The position numbers were made by a program, and so were the translations under genes. Positions 17,833 through 27,211 of a DNA stretch of 64,000 bases are shown here, piece by piece. This DNA comes from Aquimarina algiphila (GTDB lineage Bacteria > Bacteroidota > Bacteroidia > Flavobacteriales > Flavobacteriaceae): the NCBI RefSeq assembly GCF_007489275.1, contig NZ_VLNR01000011.1, positions 124,001-188,000 on the forward strand, written 5' to 3'. A model generated the notes under the pieces. It was not told the DNA's origin. It was given only the letters and a program-made list of their open reading frames with translations, and made no database searches. Within the stretch, counting starts at the first letter, position 1, and each line of letters starts with the position of its first letter.

Positions 17833-19032
17833 ATGAAAATGAAACTGTTTTTATTAATCACTTGTGCCTATGTTTTTATTAATTCCTGTTCTAGTGATAA
17901 TACAACTACCGAAACTCCAATAACAGAAGCAGAAACTCCTGACCCAGAACCAGATCCTGATCCTGTAGATCCAGATAGTGTTGGCACTGATTGGGAAGGT
18001 ATCTCCGTTCCTGCTTCTGCGGGTGAAGGTAAATCATGGAAGCTACAAAGCGACTCCTCTGATGATTTTAATTACTCCTTTGCAGCAACCTCAGCTGAAG
18101 CTACTTTTGGAAATAAGTGGACTAATTTTTATCATAACAATTGGGAAGGTCCCGGACCTACAAAATGGGTAAGACAAAATGTATCTGTTTCTGGTGGCGA
18201 ATTACAAATAAAAGCATCTAGAAATGATGGTGAAATGAAATCATTTGATGTAGATTGTGATACCGACGGAGTAACAGAAACCTGGACTTTACCCACGACA
18301 AGAGCCGGATGTATAACCTCTACCAAAAGAGTCTTATATCCTGTATATATCGAAGCTCGTGTAAGAGTAGCAAATGCAGTAACTGCTTCTGATGTTTGGT
18401 TATTAAGTCCTGATGACACACAAGAAATTGATATTATCGAAGCTTATGGCGGAAAAGGTGAGGATGATCGAAATGTTTGGCTTGCAGAACGCGTACATTT
18501 GAGTCATCATACTTTTATTCGTGATCCTTTTCAGGATTATCAGCCTACAGATATTGGTAGTTGGTGGAGAAAAGACGGAGTAAATCAATGGGGAGGAAAA
18601 TGGGTACGCGTAGGAGTATACTGGAGAGATCCTAAGCATCTTGAATATTACATAGATGGAGAACATGTAAGAACATTATCTGATAATGCTTTTGCAAGTC
18701 GTGACATAAATGGTAATTGGCAATATACCTATCCCAAACCTTTAGAAGGAGGAGTAATTCCTAAGGGCGGAAATGGGTTTCAGGCGACAAATACTGCTAC
18801 AAGTCTTGAAGAAGCTCAAAATTCATCAACAACAAGTGTAATTGATCCATTAAATTACTTGGCAAATGGAATGAACTTGGATAAAGAAATGGATATTATC
18901 ATCAATGTTGAAGATCAAAACTGGAATGCTTGTAACGGACGTACACCTAAAGATTCTGAGATTCAAAACACAGATGACCATACATTTAAAGTAGATTGGA
19001 TTCGTGTTTATAAACCAATAGATGCTAATTAA
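17833..19032 (+). CDS. GH16 beta-agarase lipoprotein
   Basis: This 399-residue protein has a type II signal with the lipid-modified Cys19 (FINSCSSD), then a Thr/Glu/Pro/Asp-rich linker (about 22-50), then one GH16 domain to the end. The active site is EIDIIE with E198, D200 and E203, followed by AYGG. It is a close relative of the secreted GH16 enzyme at 4523-6565 over the catalytic domain but lacks Big2, CBM6 and T9SS parts. It is probably anchored on the cell surface, where it would cut agarose or large oligosaccharides next to SusCD. It is transcribed divergently from susC under the same predicted activator and has its own terminator. Confidence 0.92.
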   Translation: MKMKLFLLITCAYVFINSCSSDNTTTETPITEAETPDPEPDPDPVDPDSVGTDWEGISVPASAGEGKSWKLQSDSSDDFNYSFAATSAEATFGNKWTNFYHNNWEGPGPTKWVRQNVSVSGGELQIKASRNDGEMKSFDVDCDTDGVTETWTLPTTRAGCITSTKRVLYPVYIEARVRVANAVTASDVWLLSPDDTQEIDIIEAYGGKGEDDRNVWLAERVHLSHHTFIRDPFQDYQPTDIGSWWRKDGVNQWGGKWVRVGVYWRDPKHLEYYIDGEHVRTLSDNAFASRDINGNWQYTYPKPLEGGVIPKGGNGFQATNTATSLEEAQNSSTTSVIDPLNYLANGMNLDKEMDIIINVEDQNWNACNGRTPKDSEIQNTDDHTFKVDWIRVYKPIDAN

Positions 19033-19063
19033 TCTTTTTATCTAAATATAACAACAAAAAGCA

Positions 19064-19090
19064 GCCTTGTATTCTTACCAAATACAAGGC
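19064..19090 (+). terminator. Rho-independent terminator of the GH16 lipoprotein gene
   Basis: A 10-bp perfect stem (GCCTTGTATT, loop of 7, AATACAAGGC) 31 bp past the stop is extended by partly paired AACAAC and GTTGTT flanks and followed by TTTT. Confidence 0.75.
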
Positions 19091-19122
19091 CGTTGTTTTA
19101 ACGTATTTGAAATAGTTAAAAA

Positions 19123-19169
19123 AGTTTGATTATAAAAAAATAGAGAGATTTCTCCTTAAAAATCAAACT
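19123..19169 (-). terminator. Terminator of the agar catabolic operon
   Basis: AGTTTGATT (19123-19131) pairs with AATCAAACT (19161-19169), with an inner GAGA/TCTC pairing. On the minus strand the stem is followed by TTTTTT. It lies about 130 bp past the transporter stop and would end the eight-gene operon. Confidence 0.55.
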
Positions 19170-19299
19170 CAGTATATTTTAAATTATATAAAATTTATAA
19201 GTATCCTTATAAAGAATGGTACCTTTAAGATCATAGTTAAATCTTGACTTCTATAATCAAAATTTTCGATCAAAAAATTCAGCTAAAAGAACAACAATT

Positions 19300-20316
19300 T
19301 TATTGCATTCCGTTTCCTACTGCAATAACAACAACTCCTATAGTCATAGTTATCAAACCTAGATATAAAAACATTTTAGGTTTTGTACCGGTTTTACTCC
19401 ATTCACCAGTTAAGAGTCCTGTAATTATAGCAACTGCTACACATGATGTATTAAAAATCGCATAACCGACTGTATTACCCGAAGACCCAAGTTTATAAGC
19501 TGCAAAGGCAAACGTTCCTGAAGCAGCAAAATTCAATAAAGCCATTATAAAAGTAGATATTATGTTTTTGCCTGTATGAGAAGAACTAAACTTACCCCAT
19601 AGTTTTTTTACACTCAATTGATACATAAAATAAGGTATAACAAAAAGACCTCCAGAAACATATATAACAATCATCACCATAACGGCAGTTACCCATTCTG
19701 GATTTCCTGCTTGTTGACTAGCTTCATGTAAATAAGGTCTTCCAAAAGCATTAGCATAGCTAAAGCCTGTTGCTAATAACCCACCTGCAACAGCTATAAT
19801 AATACCAATGATCATAGACGAATTTTTATTATTACTGGTATCTTGATTTTCTGTATTTTCATTTTGTCTAAGAATACCTGCTTTTCCGTTAAAGAACACA
19901 CCTAAAAGCACAATAATAATTCCTATTAAAATCACGCTAAACACATTGGAAGGTGGTAAACCATCTACAAGAAATGGCAGCAATGAACCTACTAAAATTA
20001 CAGTCCCTATGAATATAGAAAACCCTAAGGACAAACCAATATGATTAATTGCTTTACCCCACATCATTGCTCCAACTCCCCAAAGAACACTAGCAAAAAC
20101 CATTTTCCAAAGAATATCTGTAGGGATATTAGTAATAATACTATTAAATCCTGTAACTAATAAAAAACCCGCCGCAATCGGAATGATGAACATGTTAATT
20201 AAAAACATCATTCCCCAGGTATTCTCAAATTCATAGCCTTTGGTGTATTTTTCTGGTAATGCATATAAACCTAACATGAGACCTGCAATAATGGCAATTA
20301 AAACTCCTAAAATCAT
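19300..20316 (-). CDS. RhaT-family (DMT superfamily) sugar transporter
   Basis: This 338-residue inner-membrane protein has about ten hydrophobic segments and the RhaT-like signature MWGKAINHIGLSLGFSIFIG. RhaT is the L-rhamnose/proton symporter. No rhamnose genes are present, and this is the last gene of the GH2-GH117-anhydrogalactose operon, 55 bp behind the mutarotase gene. It is therefore a good candidate for uptake of 3,6-anhydro-L-galactose, galactose or a small oligosaccharide from the periplasm. Family is confident; substrate is inferred. A soluble, Asn/Glu-rich loop lies near the middle (about residues 150-165). Confidence 0.82.
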   Translation of the reverse strand: MILGVLIAIIAGLMLGLYALPEKYTKGYEFENTWGMMFLINMFIIPIAAGFLLVTGFNSIITNIPTDILWKMVFASVLWGVGAMMWGKAINHIGLSLGFSIFIGTVILVGSLLPFLVDGLPPSNVFSVILIGIIIVLLGVFFNGKAGILRQNENTENQDTSNNKNSSMIIGIIIAVAGGLLATGFSYANAFGRPYLHEASQQAGNPEWVTAVMVMIVIYVSGGLFVIPYFMYQLSVKKLWGKFSSSHTGKNIISTFIMALLNFAASGTFAFAAYKLGSSGNTVGYAIFNTSCVAVAIITGLLTGEWSKTGTKPKMFLYLGLITMTIGVVVIAVGNGMQ

Positions 20317-20371
20317 AATATTGAATTTTACTTAGATGAAGTGTGAATATTTATTTGTTGTATGGTATTTA

Positions 20372-21421
20372 TTAAGTAGTGTAAAATTTAAAGATTGTTT
20401 TACTGGTGTATGGGTCTCCCGGATATGTGATTGCTTTTGGAGCGATATCAAGATTTGGGCCATTAGGGTATCTATGCGTCTCACAACAAAAAGCTTTATA
20501 TCTACCATATTGATCTCCATTTTCTCTTTTTAAATGGTCTGAAGTAAAGTATCCCGAATAAAAAAGCATTCCAGGTTCTGTAGTTAAAACATCCATTGCT
20601 CTACCACTTTTAAAATGTTCAATAGAAGCTACTTTCTTTAGTTGGAAATCTTTTTTAAAAAGGAAGTACGTATCAAAACCTGTTTCCATCTGATTCAAAG
20701 CTTTACTAAATAGTTTCCCTTTTCTAAAATCTTCCGGTCGATCAACCACTTCTATTTTATTACCTTGCGGAACTCCTTTTTCATCTCCTTCAAGAAATGC
20801 TTCAGAATGTATCGTTACTTTATGGTTGTGAACAGTTTCTTTAAAACCCGACAAATTAAAATAAGAATGGTTGGTTAACGAGATAGGAGTGGCTTTATCT
20901 GTCTCTGCATGGTAAGAAATAATTAATTCATTGTTGTTATTAAGGGTAAATCGTGCTTTTACATTTACATTTCCAGGATAACCCTCTTCCATGTGGCCGC
21001 TGTGAAGAGTTAATGCTAAAAGAACTTCATTTTCTCCTTCTGTAGATTCATCTATTTGCCACATACGTCGATCAAACCCTTGAATTCCACCATGCAAATG
21101 GTTTCCTCTATCATTTCCTGCAAGAGTATACTCTTCGTCTTCTAATCTAAATTTACCTTCATGAATTCTAGAAGCATATCTACCTATTGTTCCTCCAAAA
21201 TAAGGAGCATTATTTTTATACTCCTCAGAAAAATACCCTTCTATATTTTCAAAACCACAAGTAATTTCCCTGACATTACCTTTTGCATCAGGAGTAAGAA
21301 TAGATGTGATTGTAGCTCCATAATCTGCTATTTTTACCACCACACCATTATTATTAGACAATGTATATAGGGATACTATATCTTTTTCGAAGTTTCCAAA
21401 ATTTGTTTTCTCTATTTTCAT
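20372..21421 (-). CDS. galM: Aldose 1-epimerase (galactose mutarotase)
   Basis: This protein of about 349 residues interconverts the alpha and beta forms of galactose released by the beta-galactosidase. I place the start at the ATG at 21421 (MKIEKTNFG); the frame opens three codons earlier with TTG. GalM motifs include FGGTIGRYASRIHEGKF, GNHLHGG (catalytic/binding His), LTNHSYFNLSG (catalytic His) and the C-terminal YRAFCCETHRYPNG-like segment with the Glu general base. No signal peptide is seen, so it should be cytosolic. It sits between the cycloisomerase and the transporter in the operon. Confidence 0.92.
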   Translation of the reverse strand: MKIEKTNFGNFEKDIVSLYTLSNNNGVVVKIADYGATITSILTPDAKGNVREITCGFENIEGYFSEEYKNNAPYFGGTIGRYASRIHEGKFRLEDEEYTLAGNDRGNHLHGGIQGFDRRMWQIDESTEGENEVLLALTLHSGHMEEGYPGNVNVKARFTLNNNNELIISYHAETDKATPISLTNHSYFNLSGFKETVHNHKVTIHSEAFLEGDEKGVPQGNKIEVVDRPEDFRKGKLFSKALNQMETGFDTYFLFKKDFQLKKVASIEHFKSGRAMDVLTTEPGMLFYSGYFTSDHLKRENGDQYGRYKAFCCETHRYPNGPNLDIAPKAITYPGDPYTSKTIFKFYTT

Positions 21422-21473
21422 AATGATCAAAATGGGTGGTTATTATTGTTGTTAACTGCGATTTCGGTTATAC

Positions 21474-22568
21474 TTATTTTTTTTCGAAAGGATTTAGCTT
21501 TTTCCAGTCAAAAACTACCCCTATCCCAGGAAAATCTGGAGCCACTGCCCTGTGATTTTCAACTACCAAAGGTCTGGTTGTGTATTCATCAATTGGGAAA
21601 CTATGTACTTCAAGCCAACCTGCATTTTCTTGTGAAGAAACCAAACTAACATGTAGTTCCTGCATCCCATGTGAACATACAGGAATACTATGTTCTTTAG
21701 CCATTTTTGCAACCTTAAGCCATCCTGTTACCCCACCACAATTAGAAGCATCTGGTTGTATAAATGATAGCCTGGATTGTTTAAAGGCATATTCAAATTC
21801 ATGAATGGTATGTAGATTTTCTCCCATTGCGAGGGGAAAACCTGTTGTATTTACAATTTCGCCATAACCTGTATAATCATCTGGTATTATAGGCTCTTCA
21901 AACCAGGTTATATCAAACTCTTTGAACCTTTCAATAGCCTCTATTGCCTTTTCAATACTCATCGAGTAATTAGCATCGACCATAAAAATTATGTCAGTAC
22001 CTATGTATTCTCTAACCGCTTTGATTCTTTCTATATCCTCATCCAAATTTTCTCTACCAATTTTAATTTTGACAGCATTAAATCCTCTGGACAAATATGT
22101 TTTCATATTATTAAGGAGTTTCTCTATAGGAAACATTAGATCAATCCCCCCACAATATGCTTTACACGTATTATTTGCTCCTCCTACTGCTTTCCATAAT
22201 GGTTGTCCCATCTTTTTACAGCGAATATCCCAAAGCGCAATATCAATAGTAGAAATTGCAAAAGAGGCTATTCCTCCTCGGCCTACATAATGTATATGCC
22301 ACTCCAGAAAATCATAGATTCCCTCGATATCAGATCCATCTTTACCTAATAATACATTTTTAAAATCATGTTCGAGCATTGCTTTAATGGCATGACCGCC
22401 TTTTCCACCTGTATAGGTATATCCAGTTCCTGTACTGCCATCACTAAGGGTAATGGTAGTTGTGACTAATTCAAAATGATAATGATCTCCATGTTTAGCA
22501 TCCGATAATACTTCTGGTAAAGGCACTTCGAATAACCTAATATCAATTTCTATAATTTCGTTATTCAT
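21474..22568 (-). CDS. Enolase-superfamily cycloisomerase, probable 3,6-anhydro-L-galactonate cycloisomerase
   Basis: This 364-residue mandelate racemase/muconate lactonizing enzyme family protein has the catalytic KxK pair K167 and K169 (AVKIKIG), metal ligands D198 (FMVDANY), E224 (WFEEP) and E250 (AMGEN), and catalytic H300 (VCSHGMQE). In agar degraders this family member opens 3,6-anhydro-L-galactonate to 2-keto-3-deoxy-L-galactonate. It directly follows the aldehyde dehydrogenase gene (17-bp gap), matching the order of the two steps. The family and active site are clear; the specific substrate is inferred from the locus. A galactonate dehydratase-like role is the main alternative. Confidence 0.88.
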   Translation of the reverse strand: MNNEIIEIDIRLFEVPLPEVLSDAKHGDHYHFELVTTTITLSDGSTGTGYTYTGGKGGHAIKAMLEHDFKNVLLGKDGSDIEGIYDFLEWHIHYVGRGGIASFAISTIDIALWDIRCKKMGQPLWKAVGGANNTCKAYCGGIDLMFPIEKLLNNMKTYLSRGFNAVKIKIGRENLDEDIERIKAVREYIGTDIIFMVDANYSMSIEKAIEAIERFKEFDITWFEEPIIPDDYTGYGEIVNTTGFPLAMGENLHTIHEFEYAFKQSRLSFIQPDASNCGGVTGWLKVAKMAKEHSIPVCSHGMQELHVSLVSSQENAGWLEVHSFPIDEYTTRPLVVENHRAVAPDFPGIGVVFDWKKLNPFEKK

Positions 22569-22585
22569 ATATTTATATATTCGAT

Positions 22586-24037
22586 TTATTTATAGTTTAG
22601 GTAAAAAGTCTTCTTTTCTAAGTATTGTTCAAAACCATATTTACCATCTTCTCCACCACTTCCAGATAATTTATATCCGTTATGAAATCCTTGATGTTGC
22701 TCACCATGCCCTCGGTTTATATAAATTTCTCCATATTCTAATTCATCTTTACATCTCATTATAGTTTTCATATCTTTTGTAAATATCATTGCTGCTAAAC
22801 CATATTCACAATCATTTGCACATGTTACAACCTCTTCAAAAGTTTTAAACTTTAGGACTGGTAAGATTGGTCCAAAAGATTCTTCATGAACAATAGTCAT
22901 ATCCTGTGTTACATCAGTAAGTACTGTTGGTTCGAACCAGTACCCTTTTTCAAATTCGGATCCCTTTGGTCGCTTTCCGCCTGTGGCTATGGTTGCTCCT
23001 TCTTTAACACTAACTTCTACCAGATGCTCCATGTGTTTTAATTCTGAAGCATTTACTTTAGGTCCCATATCTGTATCTTCTAACATCGGATCCCCAACCT
23101 TAAGAGCTTTTGTAGCTGTTATAAATTTATCCATGAATTTATCATAGATTCCCTCATGCACATACATGCGTTCATTACATGTACAAACCTGACCGCAATT
23201 ATCAAAACGAGAATGTAAAGCAGAAGCTACGGCTGCATCAATATCTGCATCTTCAAACACTATAAAAGGTGCTTTTCCTCCTAACTCGAGTTGAACATGA
23301 GTTAAATTTTGAGCTGCATTTCTAGCAATTTGTTGTCCTACAGGAGTAGAACCTGTCATGGTAATCATTTTTGTAACAGGATGTTCTACCAAAGCATTCC
23401 CCATAGCTCTTCCCGGTCCTGTTACAATATTAATTACCCCATTAGGAATCCCTACTTCTTTAGCTATATCTCCAAGTTCTAAGGTAGCAAGAGGTGTTTC
23501 TGAAGTGGGTTTGATTACCAAAGTATTTCCCGCGACCAAAGCTGGTCCTAATTTTCTTCCGGCTAGAGCCAAAGGAAAATTCCAGGCGGTAATAGCTACT
23601 ACTACACCTCTTGGTATTTTTTGGATCCATATTTGCTCATTTTCATTATCTGAAGGTAAAATATCACCTTCAATTCTTCTAGCCCATTCGCAAGCATATT
23701 GAATAAAAGTAGCAGTAACTTCTACTTCCATTCTAGCTACTTTAAGTAATTTTCCTTGTTCTTTTACTAATAATTCTGCTAAATATTCTTTTTTAGCTAA
23801 TATTTTATCGGCAAATTTATATAGTAATTCAGCTCTTTGTCGAGCAGGAATTTTTTTCCAGGACTTAAATGCTTTATCTGCTGCTTCAAGTGCATTAATA
23901 CCTTCTTCAGGAGTTCCATTTTGTATCTTGGCAATCACTTCTTCTGTTGAAGGACTTATAACATCAATAGTTTCTCCAGATGTTGATTTAACCCACTCCC
24001 CATTAATAAACAGTTGATATTCTTTTACGTTGCTCAT
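22586..24037 (-). CDS. Aldehyde dehydrogenase, probable 3,6-anhydro-L-galactose dehydrogenase
   Basis: This 483-residue NAD(P)-dependent aldehyde dehydrogenase has oxyanion N153 (ITAWNFP), general base E251 (LELGGKAPF) and catalytic C285 ([14 protein letters not shown]). It is closest in style to AldA-type lactaldehyde dehydrogenases, a group that includes the 3,6-anhydro-L-galactose dehydrogenases of agar degraders. It would oxidise anhydrogalactose released by GH117 to 3,6-anhydrogalactonate in the cytosol. It lies between the SDR and cycloisomerase genes with short gaps (28 and 17 bp). Substrate is inferred from context. Confidence 0.9.
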   Translation of the reverse strand: MSNVKEYQLFINGEWVKSTSGETIDVISPSTEEVIAKIQNGTPEEGINALEAADKAFKSWKKIPARQRAELLYKFADKILAKKEYLAELLVKEQGKLLKVARMEVEVTATFIQYACEWARRIEGDILPSDNENEQIWIQKIPRGVVVAITAWNFPLALAGRKLGPALVAGNTLVIKPTSETPLATLELGDIAKEVGIPNGVINIVTGPGRAMGNALVEHPVTKMITMTGSTPVGQQIARNAAQNLTHVQLELGGKAPFIVFEDADIDAAVASALHSRFDNCGQVCTCNERMYVHEGIYDKFMDKFITATKALKVGDPMLEDTDMGPKVNASELKHMEHLVEVSVKEGATIATGGKRPKGSEFEKGYWFEPTVLTDVTQDMTIVHEESFGPILPVLKFKTFEEVVTCANDCEYGLAAMIFTKDMKTIMRCKDELEYGEIYINRGHGEQHQGFHNGYKLSGSGGEDGKYGFEQYLEKKTFYLNYK

Positions 24038-24065
24038 TTTATTATTTTTTGATGTTGTTCACTAA

Positions 24066-24836
24066 TTATCTCCCCATCCATCCTCCATCAACAACTGTAA
24101 TGGAACCACTCATATAATTTGCAGCTTCGGATGCTAAAAACACTACAGGGCCAGCAAAATCTTCGGGATTCCCCCATCTACCAGCTGGAATTCTAGAAAG
24201 AATTGAAGTAGATCTATCTGGGTCATTTCGTAAGGCTTCTGTATTATCTGTTGCAATATATCCAGGTGCAATAGCATTTACATTCACTCCTTTTCCTGCC
24301 CATTCATTAGCAAAAGCCATTGTCATCTGGCCAATAGCTCCTTTACTAGCTGCATATCCAGGTACAGTAATTCCTCCTTGAAAAGTTAGCAAGGATGCTG
24401 TAAATATAATTTTACCATCCCCTCTATTAATCATCTCTTTTCCTATCTCTCTGGTAAGGATAAATTGAGCATTTTGATTCACCTCAATTACTTTATCCCA
24501 GTATTCATCAGAATGTTCTGCTGCTGGAGTTCTTAATATTGTTCCTGCATTATTCACTAGAATATCAATAACGGGAAAGTCTGATTTTACTAGATTAATA
24601 AAGTTGTACAAAGATTTTCTATCAGAAAAATCACATTGATATGCCTTAAAGTTTTTTCCTATTGCATTTATTTCTTTCTCTATTTCACTTCCTTCTTTTT
24701 CTAAACTAGCCGAAACACCAATAATATTTGCTCCTGCTTGTGCTAGACCAATTGCCATAGCTTTTCCTATTCCTCTTTTACAACCAGTTACCAGGGCGGT
24801 TTTTCCTTCTAAACTGAATTTATTTAAAATACTCAT
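24066..24836 (-). CDS. Short-chain dehydrogenase/reductase, KduD-like; probable 2,5-diketo-3-deoxygalactonate 5-reductase
   Basis: This 256-residue classical SDR has the cofactor motif TGCKRGIG (18-25), NNAG (95-98), and catalytic S148, Y161 and K165 (YAASKGA). It ends with the typical ITVVDGGW segment. It resembles KduD/gluconate 5-dehydrogenase proteins. In the described anhydrogalactose route of agar-degrading bacteria a KduD-like SDR reduces the 2,5-diketo intermediate at C5 to give 2-keto-3-deoxygluconate, which KdgK then phosphorylates. The presence of the Zn-dehydrogenase next door fits that two-step epimerisation. The precise step is inferred. Confidence 0.87.
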   Translation of the reverse strand: MSILNKFSLEGKTALVTGCKRGIGKAMAIGLAQAGANIIGVSASLEKEGSEIEKEINAIGKNFKAYQCDFSDRKSLYNFINLVKSDFPVIDILVNNAGTILRTPAAEHSDEYWDKVIEVNQNAQFILTREIGKEMINRGDGKIIFTASLLTFQGGITVPGYAASKGAIGQMTMAFANEWAGKGVNVNAIAPGYIATDNTEALRNDPDRSTSILSRIPAGRWGNPEDFAGPVVFLASEAANYMSGSITVVDGGWMGR

Positions 24837-24861
24837 TAATTTGTGTGTTGTTAGTTTATGT

Positions 24862-25878
24862 TTATTGTTGACAATCCATTAATATCTTAAGCCCGTCAGG
24901 TTTTTTATCTATATTTTCAAACACTTCCTGAATTTTGGTAAGTGGTTGTATATCGGTTATTAATTTTTCAAAGTGGAGTTCATTATCGGTAATTAATTGA
25001 ATGGATTTTTCATAATCTTCTTTTTCATATACCCTGGCACCGATAAGTTTAAGTTCTTTCCAGAAAAATTTAAATAAATCAACATTTTTCTTTTCTCCAT
25101 GAATTGCTACCATTACAATTCTTCCTCTAATTCCTGCAACTTCTGTCATAATATCTAGAGCAGGTTGTACTCCTGCAACCTCAAAAACCACATCTGCTAA
25201 TCGTCCCTCAGTTTTTTCTTTAACGTATTGTATCAAATCCATTTTTACCGGATTTACCGCATCAAGACCCAGATCTTTTGCTTTGGCAATTCTTACAGGA
25301 TTCACTTCAGATACGATTACATTCGCTCCCGTATCTTTGGCTACCATAGCTACGAGTAGACCAATTGGCCCTCCTCCTAATATTACTGCTGTTTCTCCTG
25401 ACTTCAATTCGCTAAGTCTGACATCATGCACCGCTACTGATAACGGTTCTATAAGCGCTGCGAGTTTTAAATCTGTAGCTGTTCTTAATTTATGAAGTGT
25501 AAAAGCCGGTACGTTCCAGTATTGTTGCATCGATCCAGGGCTATCTATCCCTATAAATTTTAGATCTTCACAAATATGATTAAATCCTTTATCAGAAGGC
25601 TTTACACCACGATCATCCAGAGGTCTTACAACTACTTTATCTCCGACTTCGTATCCGATAACATTTTCACCTAGTGCATCAATAGTACCAGACATTTCGT
25701 GACCAATAGTTATAGGAATATTTACCCTTTTATCCATCATACCATGATAGATATGCACATCTGTACCACATACACCAGAATATGCCACTTTAATACGCAC
25801 ATCACCTTTTACAGGTGCTTCAAGGTCTTTCTCTATTACATTGAAGGTTTTATTACCCTCGTATCTAGTTGCTTTCAA
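24862..25878 (-). CDS. Zinc-dependent alcohol dehydrogenase, probable 2-keto-3-deoxy-L-galactonate 5-dehydrogenase
   Basis: This 338-residue medium-chain dehydrogenase has catalytic zinc ligands C37 (SGVCGTD), H60-E61 (IGHEMSG) and E144 (LIEPLSV), and the cofactor motif GGGPIG at 168-173. The four-cysteine structural zinc lobe seen in most family members is absent: the equivalent stretch (about 85-105) holds a single Cys. It resembles threonine/sorbitol dehydrogenases. Between the GH117 and SDR genes it is the likely enzyme that oxidises 2-keto-3-deoxy-L-galactonate at C5 before the SDR reduces it to the gluco form. Family is sure; substrate inferred. Confidence 0.86.
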   Translation of the reverse strand: MKATRYEGNKTFNVIEKDLEAPVKGDVRIKVAYSGVCGTDVHIYHGMMDKRVNIPITIGHEMSGTIDALGENVIGYEVGDKVVVRPLDDRGVKPSDKGFNHICEDLKFIGIDSPGSMQQYWNVPAFTLHKLRTATDLKLAALIEPLSVAVHDVRLSELKSGETAVILGGGPIGLLVAMVAKDTGANVIVSEVNPVRIAKAKDLGLDAVNPVKMDLIQYVKEKTEGRLADVVFEVAGVQPALDIMTEVAGIRGRIVMVAIHGEKKNVDLFKFFWKELKLIGARVYEKEDYEKSIQLITDNELHFEKLITDIQPLTKIQEVFENIDKKPDGLKILMDCQQ

Positions 25879-25896
25879 TGTTGTTATGTTAAGTTA

Positions 25897-27186
25897 TTAA
25901 TTGTCTTTTTGTGTTGTTTCTTTTTTCTTCCCATCCGGTTTTTTGGCTCCTTTAGCTACGTGAGACGTCTTTCTGTAGGAATCGAAACGCATAATACTTT
26001 GTTCATGCCAGTTGTTATATACATGAGACAGCCCCCAATCAAAAATCTGAGTCGGATTATCATCCGGAGCATTTAAAGTTCGATTTAAACCAATAGCATG
26101 AGGCATATTTGCACCTTTTACAGCACCTTTGATTTCAAAATTTATTCCGTCTGGTGACCATTGTATCGTATTGCGTTCTGGTCCATCTGTAGTAATTAGA
26201 GAAGCAATACCTCCTTTTGTCGGCCATACACAAATTTCATGACCCGAATTAGAAATAGGGTTATACTTAGATTTGATATAAGGGCCTTTAGGGTTATCTG
26301 CTATAGCCACACCGTGACGGATTTGACGTCCTCCAAATAAGATTTCTTCTCCCATTTGTTCTCCTTTGTAATACAAATAAAATTTACCTTTATAAGGTAT
26401 AATACACGGATCATGAACTTTATGAGAATCAAAATCTCCCTTTTTCTCGACTAAAAATCTATTTTGTTCTGTTCCTTTCCAAACTCCATTATCAGCGGGA
26501 CTTAGAATAGGAGTTTCACTCTTTGTCCAAGGACCATTTGGAGAAGTAGACCAAGCTAATCCCACTTGATTCTTAACGCGAACGTTATATGGGGATTTTA
26601 CCGTTTGGTAACACAGATAATACATATCCTCATGTTTCATGATTTCTACTGTAAATACTGATCTGTCATCATATGCCCCTTTTTTCCCCCTTGGTACTGC
26701 CATACCTTCTTCTTTCCATGTCCAGCCATCTTCTGATGTTGCAAACCATATATCGCAGCGATCCCAGGGAAAAACTTTGTCATTTTCTATATCTCCTCCA
26801 AAACCATCGGTTTTACCCACACTTTTTGAGTACCACACATAATACTTACCATTTTCTTTAATCATGGCTGATGGATCACGACGTACTACCCCCTCTTCAT
26901 GTGCTAAATCTCCTTTTAATGGTTTCATTGCATTAAAGACTCGATACCAATCATTTTCTACATATTCCCATTGCAAAGCTCTTTTGGAAGCCGCACTCAA
27001 ATGATCTTTATCTGTAATACCAAATCGATCTAGTTTTTCTTGTGACACATCTAATCCTAGGTCATTTATATTTTCCTTAGTTTTAGTTTCTTCTACTTTT
27101 GGAGTTTTGATTTCTGCTTGGTTACTACAAGCAATCAAAAGAACAAGAGATAAGAAGTACACTATGCATTTATAATTTAAGTTCAT
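25897..27186 (-). CDS. GH117 alpha-1,3-(3,6-anhydro)-L-galactosidase lipoprotein
   Basis: This 429-residue protein has a type II signal with Cys20 (LLIACSNQ). The five-bladed propeller of GH117 is visible, with catalytic-site Asp D104 in VVRRDPSAM and the conserved VHDPCIIPYKGKFYLYYKG and SGHEICVWPT segments. The enzyme removes 3,6-anhydro-L-galactose from the non-reducing end of neoagaro-oligosaccharides. The lipid anchor suggests periplasmic or outer-membrane placement. The C-terminus is a Lys-rich tail (about 412-429). It lies between the GH2 gene and the anhydrogalactose enzymes, which use its product. Confidence 0.93.
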   Translation of the reverse strand: MNLNYKCIVYFLSLVLLIACSNQAEIKTPKVEETKTKENINDLGLDVSQEKLDRFGITDKDHLSAASKRALQWEYVENDWYRVFNAMKPLKGDLAHEEGVVRRDPSAMIKENGKYYVWYSKSVGKTDGFGGDIENDKVFPWDRCDIWFATSEDGWTWKEEGMAVPRGKKGAYDDRSVFTVEIMKHEDMYYLCYQTVKSPYNVRVKNQVGLAWSTSPNGPWTKSETPILSPADNGVWKGTEQNRFLVEKKGDFDSHKVHDPCIIPYKGKFYLYYKGEQMGEEILFGGRQIRHGVAIADNPKGPYIKSKYNPISNSGHEICVWPTKGGIASLITTDGPERNTIQWSPDGINFEIKGAVKGANMPHAIGLNRTLNAPDDNPTQIFDWGLSHVYNNWHEQSIMRFDSYRKTSHVAKGAKKPDGKKKETTQKDN

Positions 27187-27211
27187 GAGAATATTCTTTT
27201 TGAGTTTTTAG

